In this document: positions 26,253 through 35,072 of the stretch, in pieces
Layout: each line of letters opens with the position of its first letter
Numbering within the stretch: the stretch's first letter is position 1
Assembly (NCBI GenBank): GCA_003576705.1
Contig: QOZS01000005.1
Location: 1-64,000 of the forward strand
Direction of reading: 5' to 3'
DNA length: 64,000 bases
Source of the DNA: Desertibaculum subflavum
Lineage (GTDB): Bacteria > Pseudomonadota > Alphaproteobacteria > Ferrovibrionales > Ferrovibrionaceae
The notes under the pieces: model-generated
What the model saw: the letters and a program-made list of their open reading frames with translations, nothing else
Told to the model about the DNA's origin: nothing
The model's database searches: none
Program-made: the position numbers and the translations under genes

Positions 26253-27467
26253 TCAGCGCCACAATTGCTTGCTCGCCAGCGCCGCGCCTTGCGACAACGT
26301 CTCGAGCTTGGCCCAGGCGATCTCCGGGTGCACGCGGCCGCCGAGGCCGCAATCGGTGGCGGCGATCACCCGCTCGCGGCCGACCAGCCTGGCGAAGCGC
26401 AGGATGCGCTCGGCGACCAGTTCGGGATGCTCGACGACGTTGGTCGCGTGGCTGACGACGCCGGGCAGCATCAGCTTGCCGTCGGGCAGCTTCACCTCCT
26501 CCCACACCTTCCACTCGTGCTCGTGCCGCACGTTGCCGGCCTCGAAGGAATAGGCGCCGGCCTTGATCGCCAGCATCACCTCGACGATGTCCTTCATCGG
26601 GATGTCGGTGGTGTGCGGGCCGTGCCAGCTGCCCCAGCAGAGATGGAAGCGGATGCGGTCTTCCGGCAGGCCCTTCAGAGCGTGGTTCAGCGCCTCGACC
26701 CGCTGCATGGTGAATTTCTGATAATCGGCGACCGAGGGCTCGGGGACGATCTGGTCGAAATTCTCGGCGATCGAGGGATCGTCGATCTGCAGCACCAGGC
26801 CGGCATCGACGATCGCCTTGTATTCCTCGCGCATGGCGTCGGCGCAGGCCCAGAGGAATTCCTCGTCGGTCTTGTAGTGCTCGTTGCCGATGCGCGAGCA
26901 GCTGCCCGGGCCGATCGAGGTCATGAAGCCTTCCTCGACGCCGGCGGCGGCCAGGGCCGCCTTGAAGTTGTCGATATCGGCCTTGATCGCCGCCTGGCCG
27001 ATATAGGTGAGCGGGCCGGTGCAGACCGGCCAGTCGTTGGTGCGCGGCCCGGTGGAGACGCCCGACTCAGGGTCGGAGTAGGCCGCCTTGAAACGGTTGC
27101 GATCGCGCCGGTCCGAGAAGCTCGACAGCACCACCTTGCCGGGTTCGGAGCGGTTGGGCGGGAAGTCGTAGAGATTGAGGCCGCGAAGCGTGAGCCCGCC
27201 GAGCCGGTGGAAGGAATAGCTCCACCAGGCGCGGTAGTTGATCTTGTGGCCCATCGACTTGCCGTATTCGCCGTCGCCGGCGATGTCGATGCCGGCGGCC
27301 TTCTGACGCTTCACCACCTCGCCGACCGCCGCCTTGAGCAGGCCCTGGAAGCGGGGCTCCTCCTTCATGCCGCCGGCCTCGCGCTGGCGGTTCGCCTCGA
27401 TCAGCTCCTCGGTGCGCGGCAGGCTGCCGGCATGGCTGGTCAGGATGCGGTCGCGGCTCATGCGCAT
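26253..27467 (-). CDS. Cobalamin-independent methionine synthase II family protein
   Basis: A 404-residue protein matching the C-terminal catalytic half of MetE. The zinc site is recognisable as HLC (about residues 280-282), a Glu in FEAGN, and the Cys of TDCGLGG (about 376), and SHAGSLPR is at the start. Full MetE needs about 750 residues, so the protein lacks the N-terminal folate-domain copy; related short proteins act in other methyl or CoM-type transfers. Its substrate is unknown. The start at 27467 is preferred over a TTG at 27503 because GGGGAGACG precedes it. It is divergent from the PEP-CTERM gene. Confidence 0.85.
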   Translation of the reverse strand: MRMSRDRILTSHAGSLPRTEELIEANRQREAGGMKEEPRFQGLLKAAVGEVVKRQKAAGIDIAGDGEYGKSMGHKINYRAWWSYSFHRLGGLTLRGLNLYDFPPNRSEPGKVVLSSFSDRRDRNRFKAAYSDPESGVSTGPRTNDWPVCTGPLTYIGQAAIKADIDNFKAALAAAGVEEGFMTSIGPGSCSRIGNEHYKTDEEFLWACADAMREEYKAIVDAGLVLQIDDPSIAENFDQIVPEPSVADYQKFTMQRVEALNHALKGLPEDRIRFHLCWGSWHGPHTTDIPMKDIVEVMLAIKAGAYSFEAGNVRHEHEWKVWEEVKLPDGKLMLPGVVSHATNVVEHPELVAERILRFARLVGRERVIAATDCGLGGRVHPEIAWAKLETLSQGAALASKQLWR

Positions 27468-27488
27468 CGGCGTCGTCTCCCCGGATAT

Positions 27489-27505
27489 TGTTGCTGTCGA
27501 CAACA
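27489..27505. promoter_or_regulatory. Palindrome in a divergent promoter region
   Basis: TGTTG (27489-27493) and CAACA (27501-27505) form an inverted repeat around a 7-base centre. It lies between the divergent MetE-like and PEP-CTERM genes, about 25 bases upstream of the former's start. It could be a repressor site, but the arms are short and no regulator gene is adjacent. Confidence 0.3.
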
Positions 27506-27626
27506 GTAGCGCGAGGCCGCGCGGCGCCCAACTGCATTCGTGACCATCGGCGGTGCCTCGTCATCGATCCGTCACGCAGCCCCGCTAAGACCGGGCCAAC
27601 CAAGACGTTCCCGGGGATATCCAATC

Positions 27627-29579
27627 ATGATCGTTATGCCGCCGCGCCTGTCCCATGCGCTCGCCTTGGGCTGCCTGTTCGCCGCGAGCGGCGCCATGCC
27701 CGCTTTCGCCATTCCGTTCACTGTCGGCAGCGGCGTCACCGACACGGCGAACAAGCCGGTCACCGGCACCGATACCGGCACGGTCGAGGCGGGCGGCACC
27801 CTTTCGGTCAGCGGCACGGCGATCACCTGGAGCGGGCCTTCGGCGGGCGTGACGATCGACAATTCCGGTACCATCACGTCGGGCAACCGCGGCATCGATA
27901 CATCGGGCGCCAACCCGCCGCGGAACTTCACCCTGAACAACAATCTCGGCGCGCTGCTGAGCGGCGCGAGCGACGGCTTCCGCATCAACACCGATATCGG
28001 CAACGGCACGGTGATCGTGAACAACGCCGGTACCATCCGCTCGACCGTCGACGGCCAGGCGCTCGACTTCGATGGCAACGGCTCGGCGACCGGCACGGTG
28101 CAGATCAACAATCTCGCGACCGGCCTGATCCAGTCGGTCGGCCAGGATGCGCTCCGCACCGGCGAGGGCGCCGTGGTCAACAATGCCGGGCAGATCGTCG
28201 TCAATACGGCGGCGCCGGATACGAACTTCGACGGCGTCGACATGCAGGGCCGCAGCGCCACGGTGAACAACCTCGCGGGCGGCAGCATCTCGGGCGCCCG
28301 CCACGGCATCACCAGCGATGTCGGGCTGACCGTGACCAATGCGGCCGGCGCCGCCATCACCGGCCGCAACGGCTCCGGCGTCGGCTCCGACGGCACCGGC
28401 ACCGTGACCAATTTCGGTACCATCACCGGCGCGGTCGACGGCACCTCGCTGGTCGGCGACGGCGATGGGGTCGATATCGACTTCGCCGCAACGATCATCA
28501 ACTGGGGCATCATCCAGGGCACCGGCGCGGTCGGCGGCGCCGGCTCGCCCAATGCCAGCGAAGGCATCGCGGCCGGCGGCGGCTCGATCACCAACCACAC
28601 CGGCGCGCTGATCAGCGGCGCCAACCACGGCATCCTGATCGACGACGGCGACGGCAACAGCGCCTACGCCGCCACCGCGCTGACCAACGATGGCACCATC
28701 CAGGGCCTGAACGGTTTCGGCGTGAAGCTGGTCGGCAATTTCGACGACACCGTCACCAATGCCGGCGTGATCTCGGGCACCAACGGCCTCGCCCTCGACC
28801 TCGGCGCCGGCAACGACACGCTCAACCTAAAGACCGGCTCGGCCATCACCGGCCTCGCCGATGGCGGCGTCGGCATCGACGCGGTCCGCCTCGCCGGCAC
28901 CGGCAATCTCGCCAACACGGCCAATTTCGAGCAGCTCAAGGTCGAGAGCGGCAGCTGGACCCTGACCGGCGCGCAGAGCTTCAGCCAGAGCGTAACTGTT
29001 GCCGACGGCGCCGTCATGAAGCTCGCCGGCGCCCAGATCGCGACCGGCACGGTGCAGGTGGCTCAGGGCGGCGCCATCCAGGCCGGCGCCGGCGACGTGC
29101 TCCGTGTCGGCGGCGACTTCCTGAACCGCAGCCAGCAGAACACGATCTGGATGACCGAGCTCGCCAGGCTCGAACTGGTCGGTCCGTCCGACACCTCGCA
29201 TCTGATGCTGCTGACCGGCAGCGATCTCGGCGCGACCAAGGCGGGCCTGATCGACAACTTCAGCTGGGCGAGCCTGCTGATCGAGCTCGGCAACGACCTC
29301 GCGCTCGGCGCCGGCATCGACGGCGTAGACGATCTGGCACTTTATCTCGGCGAGCTGCTCGGCGCCGAGATCCAGGGCGACAGCATCGCCAACATCGCCG
29401 GCAACGGCTTCAACATCTATTACGACCCTGGCCTCGCCGGGAACGCCTATCTTGCCGGCCGCAACTACCTGCTGCTCAACGGCGGCGAGCTGATCGCGAT
29501 GACCGACGTGCCGGAGCCGTCGGGCCTGCTCGCCCTGCTCGTCGGCCTCGGCGCGCTCGTTCTGCGCCGGCGGCGCTGA
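27627..29579 (+). CDS. PEP-CTERM surface protein with beta-solenoid repeats
   Basis: A 650-residue exported protein. A signal peptide (about 1-29, ending MPAFA) is followed by ~450 residues of imperfect short repeats (N-x-G-x-I patterns such as NSGTITSG, NAGTIRS, NDGTIQG) that look like a right-handed parallel beta-helix. The C-terminus has the PEP-CTERM sorting signal: VPEPSG, a hydrophobic stretch, then LRRRR at the end. Such proteins are processed by an exosortase (EpsH/XrtA type), usually with exopolysaccharide biosynthesis; no exosortase is in this window. ATG 27627 was chosen because the signal peptide begins there. Confidence 0.85.
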   Translation: MIVMPPRLSHALALGCLFAASGAMPAFAIPFTVGSGVTDTANKPVTGTDTGTVEAGGTLSVSGTAITWSGPSAGVTIDNSGTITSGNRGIDTSGANPPRNFTLNNNLGALLSGASDGFRINTDIGNGTVIVNNAGTIRSTVDGQALDFDGNGSATGTVQINNLATGLIQSVGQDALRTGEGAVVNNAGQIVVNTAAPDTNFDGVDMQGRSATVNNLAGGSISGARHGITSDVGLTVTNAAGAAITGRNGSGVGSDGTGTVTNFGTITGAVDGTSLVGDGDGVDIDFAATIINWGIIQGTGAVGGAGSPNASEGIAAGGGSITNHTGALISGANHGILIDDGDGNSAYAATALTNDGTIQGLNGFGVKLVGNFDDTVTNAGVISGTNGLALDLGAGNDTLNLKTGSAITGLADGGVGIDAVRLAGTGNLANTANFEQLKVESGSWTLTGAQSFSQSVTVADGAVMKLAGAQIATGTVQVAQGGAIQAGAGDVLRVGGDFLNRSQQNTIWMTELARLELVGPSDTSHLMLLTGSDLGATKAGLIDNFSWASLLIELGNDLALGAGIDGVDDLALYLGELLGAEIQGDSIANIAGNGFNIYYDPGLAGNAYLAGRNYLLLNGGELIAMTDVPEPSGLLALLVGLGALVLRRRR

Positions 29580-29642
29580 GCAACGACTGGCGAGGGCGCC
29601 AGCCAGCCCGTACGATGCGCGAAACAACTGCTGGTATCGGCG

Positions 29643-30257
29643 ATGCGTTTCGTGCGGTGGGGGATCGTCCTCGGGTTTCTGTGTGCCTTGTTCGCCTGCG
29701 CGCCCTCGATCGCGCCGACCCGCTGGGAGGCGCTGCCGGAGGGCCAGCGTGCCGTCATGTTCGGCACCATCACGGCCGATATCAGCGCCGGCGCGATCAA
29801 CCGCTACATGCTGCGCTATCGCAATTTCGATACGGGCGAGACCGCGGCCCTCAACGTTGAGCCGCTCGACGATAGCGGCGACGACGATCTCCGCGAGCGC
29901 GGCAGGGTGGTCGGGCGTTTCTTCGAGGTGACCCTGCCGCCCGGCCGCTATGAATTCTACGACGTCTCGTTCCTCGCCATGGGCCTGTTTGGCGCCTCGC
30001 GCGAATGGAGCGCCCGCACGCCGTTCTCGCTGCCCTTCACCATTCAGGCCGGACGCACGCACTATCTCGGCGATGTCCGCGCCTATCCGGCCCGCGCCGG
30101 CGGCTATTTCACCTTCACCGATCGCGAGGCCAGGGCGCGCGAGCTGCTGGCCAAGCGGCGTGCCGCGGCGAAAGCGCCGCCGCCGCCCGCCGACATCGTC
30201 AACATCGTTCCCGACCCGGACAAGGCGGGCACGCCGTTCCTGCGCCGTGGCGGCTGA
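29643..30257 (+). CDS. Putative lipoprotein of unknown function
   Basis: A 204-residue protein with a lipoprotein signal: MRFVRWGIVLGFLCALFAC, where Cys19 follows the LFA lipobox. The mature part is a beta-rich domain with a segment FEVTLPPGRYEFYDVSF typical of small jelly-roll or carboxypeptidase-regulatory-like folds, and it ends in an Ala/Pro/Lys-rich tail. It lies 63 bases after the PEP-CTERM gene and may be co-expressed. I do not recognise the family. The gene has no other obvious partner. Confidence 0.75.
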   Translation: MRFVRWGIVLGFLCALFACAPSIAPTRWEALPEGQRAVMFGTITADISAGAINRYMLRYRNFDTGETAALNVEPLDDSGDDDLRERGRVVGRFFEVTLPPGRYEFYDVSFLAMGLFGASREWSARTPFSLPFTIQAGRTHYLGDVRAYPARAGGYFTFTDREARARELLAKRRAAAKAPPPPADIVNIVPDPDKAGTPFLRRGG

Positions 30258-30317
30258 TCGCGCCGCACCTCCTGGCCCGGATGCTGCATGATGGCGCGGC
30301 AGCCGGAGGAGGGCGCC

Positions 30318-31517
30318 ATGGCCGATTGCTTCGTTGCGAACGTCCGACTGGATGACGGCTTTGCCGGCGGCTTCCTGATCGACAAGGGCCGCATCGCCGC
30401 GCTGGTAACGGCCGGCGCGCCGGCGCCGCATGCGAAGCAGACAATCGACGGGCACGGCCTGCTCGCCATCCCCGCGCTGGTCGACGGCCACATGCATCTC
30501 GACAAGACGCTGGCCGGCGGGCCCTGGCTCGCCCACCAGGCCGAGCCGCAGCGGATGAGCCGGATCGAGACCGACAAGAAGATCTGGCCCATGCTGAACC
30601 GCAGCGTCGAACAGCGGGCGACGGCGCTGCTCGACTGGTGCATCGGCCACGGCACCGCGCATGTCCGCACCCACGTCGACGTGGATCTCGAAGGCGGACT
30701 CTCCAAGCTTGAGGGCGTGTTGGCGGCCAAGGCGTCGCGCGCGGGCGAGGTGACGGTCGAGATCGTCGCCTTCCCGCAATCCGGCATCATGCGCTGCCCG
30801 GGCGTCGCCGACCTGCTCGACCGGGCGGTGCAGAGCGGCGCCGACCTGGTCGGCGGGCTCGACCCGCTGGAGATCGACCGCGACGTCAAAGGCCATCTCG
30901 ACACCGTGTTCGAGATCGCCGACCACCGGGCCAAGGGCGTCGACATCCACCTGCACGAGCCGGGCGAGATGGGCCTGCACAGCCTGGACCAGATCTGCGA
31001 GCGCACCACGGCGCTCGGCCTCGGCGGCAAGGTGACGGTCTCCCACGGCTTCTGCCTCGGCTCCGCGCCGCCGGACAAGCAGAAGGCGATGGCCGACCGC
31101 ATGGCCAAGGCCGGCGTCGGCCTCGTCACCCATGGCGGCGCGGTCTGGGCGGTGCCGCCGCTGGAGCTGCTGCATGAACATGGCGTCCTCGTCTTCGCTG
31201 GGAACGACGACGTGCGCGACACCTGGAACCCGATCGGCAATGCCGACATGCTGGAACGCGCCACCATGATCTGCTGGCGGGCCGATTACCGGCGCGACAC
31301 GCAGCTCCGCTTCGCCTTCGAGCTCTGCTCCGGCCACGGCGCCCGCGCGCTTGGCCAGCCCGTTCCAGCCATCGCAGTCGGCGCCGACGCCTCCTTCGCC
31401 CTGGTCGAGGCGGAACACATCCCGGCCGCCGTGGCCGGCCATCCGCGCCGCGAGCTGGTACTGCACCGCGGCCGGGTGGTCGGGCGAGACGGCAAGCGGG
31501 TGCCGGCCGCCGCATAG
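30318..31517 (+). CDS. Cytosine deaminase-like metal-dependent amidohydrolase
   Basis: A 399-residue amidohydrolase of the CodA family. The metal site is visible as His58 and His60 in GHMHLDKTL, a His in HLHEPGE, His of VSHGFCLG, and the Asp of AGNDDVRDTW. These residues bind the divalent metal and the active-site water. It probably deaminates cytosine or a related cyclic nitrogen compound; the exact substrate cannot be read. ATG 30318 is preceded by GGAGGAGGGCG; a start ten codons upstream is less likely. ribA follows 56 bases downstream, on the same strand. Confidence 0.87.
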   Translation: MADCFVANVRLDDGFAGGFLIDKGRIAALVTAGAPAPHAKQTIDGHGLLAIPALVDGHMHLDKTLAGGPWLAHQAEPQRMSRIETDKKIWPMLNRSVEQRATALLDWCIGHGTAHVRTHVDVDLEGGLSKLEGVLAAKASRAGEVTVEIVAFPQSGIMRCPGVADLLDRAVQSGADLVGGLDPLEIDRDVKGHLDTVFEIADHRAKGVDIHLHEPGEMGLHSLDQICERTTALGLGGKVTVSHGFCLGSAPPDKQKAMADRMAKAGVGLVTHGGAVWAVPPLELLHEHGVLVFAGNDDVRDTWNPIGNADMLERATMICWRADYRRDTQLRFAFELCSGHGARALGQPVPAIAVGADASFALVEAEHIPAAVAGHPRRELVLHRGRVVGRDGKRVPAAA

Positions 31518-31573
31518 CCCGCCTGCACGGCCGGCGCTTGCCGGGGCGGGGCGGCAGGGCTAGATCGGATCGC

Positions 31574-32683
31574 ATGTCCCAGGCGCTGCAGCCGGCCCCG
31601 ACCGGGCCCTATGCCGTGGAACGTGCCGCCGGCGAGCTGCGCCGCGGCCGGGCCGTGGCTCTGCTGGCGGGCGATGCGGCGGCGATCGTGCTGGCCATCG
31701 AGACCGTCTCGGCCGCCACGCTCGAAGGCCTGCGCGCGCTCGGCCCGCTCGACTTCGCGCTCAGCTTCACGCGCGCGCAGCGGCTGCATGTCCGCACCGC
31801 CGGCTCCGATCCGACGCTGGTGCCGCTGCCCGCCGATCTCGGCCTCGAAACCTTGCACGCGCTGGCCGATCCGACGCTCGACCTCGCCAACCCGCTGAAG
31901 GGCCCGTTCACCGCCCGCCGGGCGCCGCCAAGCGCGGCGGAGGCGGCGGCGGTCCGGCTCTGCAAGCTGGCGCGACTGCTGCCGGCCGCGGTTGTGCATG
32001 GCTGCACGCCGTCGGCGGCGCGAGCCTTCGCTGCCGCGCAGGATCTGCTCGCCGCCGATGCCGCCGCCATCGAGGCCTATGAAGCCGGCGAGGCGAGCCG
32101 GCTCGCGCTGGTCACCTCGGCCCGGGTGCCGCTCGCCGGCGCGGAGGATGCGCGGCTGTTCGCCTTCCGCCCGGCCGACGGCGCGGTCGAGCACATCGCC
32201 ATCATGGTGGGCGACCCGCCGCGCGGCGATCCGGTGCTGGCGCGGCTGCATTCGGAATGCTTCACCGGCGACCTGCTGGGTTCGCTGCGCTGCGATTGCG
32301 GCGAGCAGCTGCAGGGCGCCATCGCCGCCTTGCGCCGCGCCGGTGGCGGCGTGGTGCTCTACCTCGCCCAGGAGGGCCGTGGCATCGGCCTGCTCAACAA
32401 GCTGCGCGCCTATCGTCTGCAGGACCAGGGCTTCGACACCATCGAGGCGAACGAGCGGCTCGGCTTCGAGGCCGACGAGCGGGTGTTCCGCCCGGCGGCC
32501 GAGATGCTGCGCCTGCTCGGCTTCGAGCGCGTGCGGCTGATGACCAACAACCCGGAGAAGGTGGGCGCCCTCGGCCGCTTCGGCATCGAGGTGGTGGAGC
32601 GGGTGCCGCATATCTTCCCGGCCAACCCGCACAATGCGGTCTATCTGGCGACCAAGAAGAACAAGGCCGGCCATCTCTTCTGA
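31574..32683 (+). CDS. ribA: GTP cyclohydrolase II with degenerate N-terminal domain
   Basis: A 369-residue riboflavin-pathway enzyme that opens GTP to a diaminohydroxy-pyrimidine nucleotide. The catalytic C-terminal half (about 200-369) carries zinc ligands Cys229, Cys240 and Cys242 in HSECFTGDLLGSLRCDCGEQ, and GRGIGLLNKLRAY. The N-terminal ~170 residues resemble the size and position of a RibB (DHBP synthase) domain but lack its acidic DxRENEGD motif, so DHBP synthesis is unlikely. A separate ribB would be needed elsewhere. The ATG at 31574 follows TAGATCGGATCGC. Confidence 0.9.
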   Translation: MSQALQPAPTGPYAVERAAGELRRGRAVALLAGDAAAIVLAIETVSAATLEGLRALGPLDFALSFTRAQRLHVRTAGSDPTLVPLPADLGLETLHALADPTLDLANPLKGPFTARRAPPSAAEAAAVRLCKLARLLPAAVVHGCTPSAARAFAAAQDLLAADAAAIEAYEAGEASRLALVTSARVPLAGAEDARLFAFRPADGAVEHIAIMVGDPPRGDPVLARLHSECFTGDLLGSLRCDCGEQLQGAIAALRRAGGGVVLYLAQEGRGIGLLNKLRAYRLQDQGFDTIEANERLGFEADERVFRPAAEMLRLLGFERVRLMTNNPEKVGALGRFGIEVVERVPHIFPANPHNAVYLATKKNKAGHLF

Positions 32684-32784
32684 CCATCCCGTCCGTGCGG
32701 CAGGAATTGCCGGGTACCGGCCGGCTAACCGGCTGAAATCATTGAGGTAGAGATTGGCCCGGCGGTTGCAAAGGCAGCCGGGTC

Positions 32785-33615
32785 ATGAGCGATGCCGTCT
32801 CCGCCGCCGCGCCTGCCCCGACAGCCACCAAATGGTGGCTGGAGCCCGGCTATCGCGAGCAATATGCCGAGACCGGCAGTGATTTCGGCCAGATGGCGCC
32901 GAAGACCTGGGAGAACCGGGCCGACGAGGCGGAGCGGTTCAAGAAGTTCCTGTCCGGCCTCAACCCGCTGCATCACATCCCAGGCGTCAGCCTGGTCTAT
33001 CGCGAGATCACCGGCGAGGAGATCGAGCCGGGTCAGCGCATCCTGGGCGGCGCCCTGTTCGGCGGCGTCTTCGGGATGATCTCCGGCGCGGTCAACGCGC
33101 TGGTGCAATATGCGACGGGGAAGGACATCGCCGGCAATGTGATCGCCACGCTGAAGGGCGAGGACGACACGGCCGCCGCCGCGATGCCCGCGCCGGCCGA
33201 AACCTCGGCGCTCGCAGCGCAGACCGTCATCGCCGATGCCGGCGCGCCGCTCGATCTCGACGCCTTGGAGGCGGAGCTGACCGGCGAAGCCGCGCCGCCC
33301 GCACCCCTGCCCAAGCCGCCGCCGGCCGAGACGGTGGCGGCCGCCCCGCCGGTCACTGCCGCCCCGGCTGCCGCGGCCCCGGCCGCTGCTGCCGATGTCC
33401 GCTGGTTCCCGGCCCGCGGACGCGAGAAGAGCCGCGGCGCGCTCGCAGCCACCGGTCCCTCGCTGTCGCCTGCCATGCTGGCGCAGACCCAGAACCGGAT
33501 GCCGAACGCCGCCGTGCCGATGGTGCCGCGGGCGGGTGCCGGCGCCTATGACCAGGCCCTGGAACTGTCGCGCGAGCTGCAGCGCCATTACAACGGGATG
33601 GGCGTCCGCAATTGA
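32785..33615 (+). CDS. Hypothetical Ala/Pro-rich protein
   Basis: A 276-residue protein of unknown function. Residues 20-110 hold the best-formed part, including ENRADEAERFKKFLSGLNPLHHIPGVSLVYREITGEEI, then a Gly/Ala/Val-rich hydrophobic segment (about 88-110). Residues 130-210 are Ala/Pro-rich and probably disordered, and the C-terminus (210-276) is basic. The hydrophobic stretch may be a membrane segment or a glycine zipper. ATG 32785 follows GCAGCCGGGTC, a weak ribosome-binding site. I cannot assign a role. Confidence 0.65.
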   Translation: MSDAVSAAAPAPTATKWWLEPGYREQYAETGSDFGQMAPKTWENRADEAERFKKFLSGLNPLHHIPGVSLVYREITGEEIEPGQRILGGALFGGVFGMISGAVNALVQYATGKDIAGNVIATLKGEDDTAAAAMPAPAETSALAAQTVIADAGAPLDLDALEAELTGEAAPPAPLPKPPPAETVAAAPPVTAAPAAAAPAAAADVRWFPARGREKSRGALAATGPSLSPAMLAQTQNRMPNAAVPMVPRAGAGAYDQALELSRELQRHYNGMGVRN

Positions 33616-33712
33616 TGCGGGCGTGTTGGCAGGCGGGGACCCGCAAGCGCGTTGCCGTCTTCGCTATATCGCACCGGTAAATCGGGTATCTGGGCCGAAG
33701 CGAACCAAGACT

Positions 33713-34327
33713 TCAGGCGGCCCAGCCGATGCCGGCAACCCCATAGGCGCCGCTGCCGCGCAGCCGGCGCTGTGTCGAAGCATTCACGCCGCCCAGCGCA
33801 AGGACCGGGGCTTCGGCCAGCCTGACGAGCGCGGCGAATCTGACCGGCCCCAGGCCGGCCGCGCCGGGATGGCTCGCGGTCGGGAAGACAGGGGAGAGCA
33901 GGATCGCGTCGGCGCCGCCGCTGCGGCGCAGGCCGCGCGGGCCATGTGCGGCCGCGGTGACGGTCCAGCCCTGCCGCTTCAGGTGCCGGAGCCGGCCGAG
34001 CGCGCGCTCCGGCAGGTGGATGCCGTCGGCGCGCAGCCGGAGCGCGAGGCCGGCATCCTCTGCCACCAGCAGGGTCAGGCGACGTACACGGCAGGCGTGC
34101 GCAACGGCTGCGCCGAGCGCGTCGCGCCCTTTGGCCTCGTAATGGCGGAAGATCACGCCGGCGCCGCGCGGCAGGCGCCCGATCGCCGGCAGGGGATCGG
34201 CGAGGCGTTGCGCGTCGGTCATCAGCCAGAGACGCGGCAATCCGGCGCCGCCGGGCGAACGGCGCTTTGCCTTTCGCTTCGCCTTCCCGCCGCCCAGCGC
34301 GATTGCTAGGTTGCGCCCGATCGCCAT
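33713..34327 (-). CDS. Thiamine-phosphate synthase-like (ThiE/TenI family)
   Basis: A 204-residue TIM-barrel protein. Residues 40-200 contain LRADGIHLPE and LSPVFPTASHPGAAGLGP, which are the phosphate- and substrate-loop motifs of ThiE/TenI proteins. The protein is small and has an unusual Lys/Arg-rich N-terminus (12-33), so it may act as TenI rather than a full thiamine-phosphate synthase. I chose the start at 34327 because GGAG precedes it; a start at 34399 would run through the yggS gene on the other strand. The start codon shares bases with the yggS start. Confidence 0.8.
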   Translation of the reverse strand: MAIGRNLAIALGGGKAKRKAKRRSPGGAGLPRLWLMTDAQRLADPLPAIGRLPRGAGVIFRHYEAKGRDALGAAVAHACRVRRLTLLVAEDAGLALRLRADGIHLPERALGRLRHLKRQGWTVTAAAHGPRGLRRSGGADAILLSPVFPTASHPGAAGLGPVRFAALVRLAEAPVLALGGVNASTQRRLRGSGAYGVAGIGWAA

Positions 34328-35012
34328 GAGCTCCGCCCTTCCCCCGTCCCGCCCCGACATCGCCGCCAATCTCGCCTTCGTCAAGGCGAAGCTGGTCAAG
34401 GCGGCGGCCGATCCGGCTCATCCGCCGCGCCTGATTGCGGTGTCGAAGACCATGCCGCCGGAGGCGGTGCGCGAGGCTCTCGCCGCCGGCCATCGCCTGT
34501 TCGGCGAGAACCGGGTGCAGGAGGCGATGGCGAAGTTCCCGCCGCTGCGCGCCGAGTTTCCGGATCTGGAGCTGCACCTGATCGGCCCGCTGCAGACCAA
34601 CAAGGTGCGCGAGGCGGTGGCAACGTTCGACGCGATCCAGACGGTCGACCGCGAGAAGCTCGCCCGCGCGCTGGCGGCCGAGATGCAGAAGCAGGGCCGC
34701 CGGCCCGACTGCTACGTCCAGGTCAATACCGGGGAGGAGCCGCAGAAAGCGGGCGCCCTGCCGCTCGAAGCGGATGCGCTGGTCCGGCTTGCCCGCGACG
34801 AGCTCGGTCTGCCGGTGATCGGCCTGATGTGCATCCCGCCGGCCGAGGAGGAGCCGGCACCGCATTTCGCCCTGCTTGCCAAGATCGCCGCGCGCAACGG
34901 CCTGAACCGGCTCAGCATGGGCATGAGCAGCGATTTCGAGGTTGCAGCGCAGCTCGGCGCCACCGAAGTGCGGGTCGGCTCGGCCATCTTCGGCGCGAGG
35001 CCCTCCGCTTAA
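34326..35012 (+). CDS. yggS: YggS-family PLP homeostasis protein
   Basis: A 228-residue fold-type III PLP-binding protein. Lys41 of AVSKTMP is the Schiff-base lysine, followed by GENRVQEA, HLIGPLQTNK and LSMGMSSDFEVA. It controls the free PLP pool and amino-acid balance, with no catalytic activity. The ATG at 34326 is the natural start by homology, and overlaps the ThiE-like start on the opposite strand (CATG). Its upstream region, including any promoter, lies inside the ThiE-like gene. It ends directly before a small secreted protein gene. Confidence 0.9.
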   Translation: MSSALPPSRPDIAANLAFVKAKLVKAAADPAHPPRLIAVSKTMPPEAVREALAAGHRLFGENRVQEAMAKFPPLRAEFPDLELHLIGPLQTNKVREAVATFDAIQTVDREKLARALAAEMQKQGRRPDCYVQVNTGEEPQKAGALPLEADALVRLARDELGLPVIGLMCIPPAEEEPAPHFALLAKIAARNGLNRLSMGMSSDFEVAAQLGATEVRVGSAIFGARPSA

Positions 35013-35072
35013 TTGCCAGCACGTGCTATAGTTGCGGTGCAACTCGTGTCGGGCATTGGCGGAGGGACGGCC

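Noticed and set aside
28827..31466. An 879-codon minus-strand frame across four genes
   Set aside because: It is antisense to the PEP-CTERM, lipoprotein, deaminase-like genes, with no ribosome-binding site and no motif.
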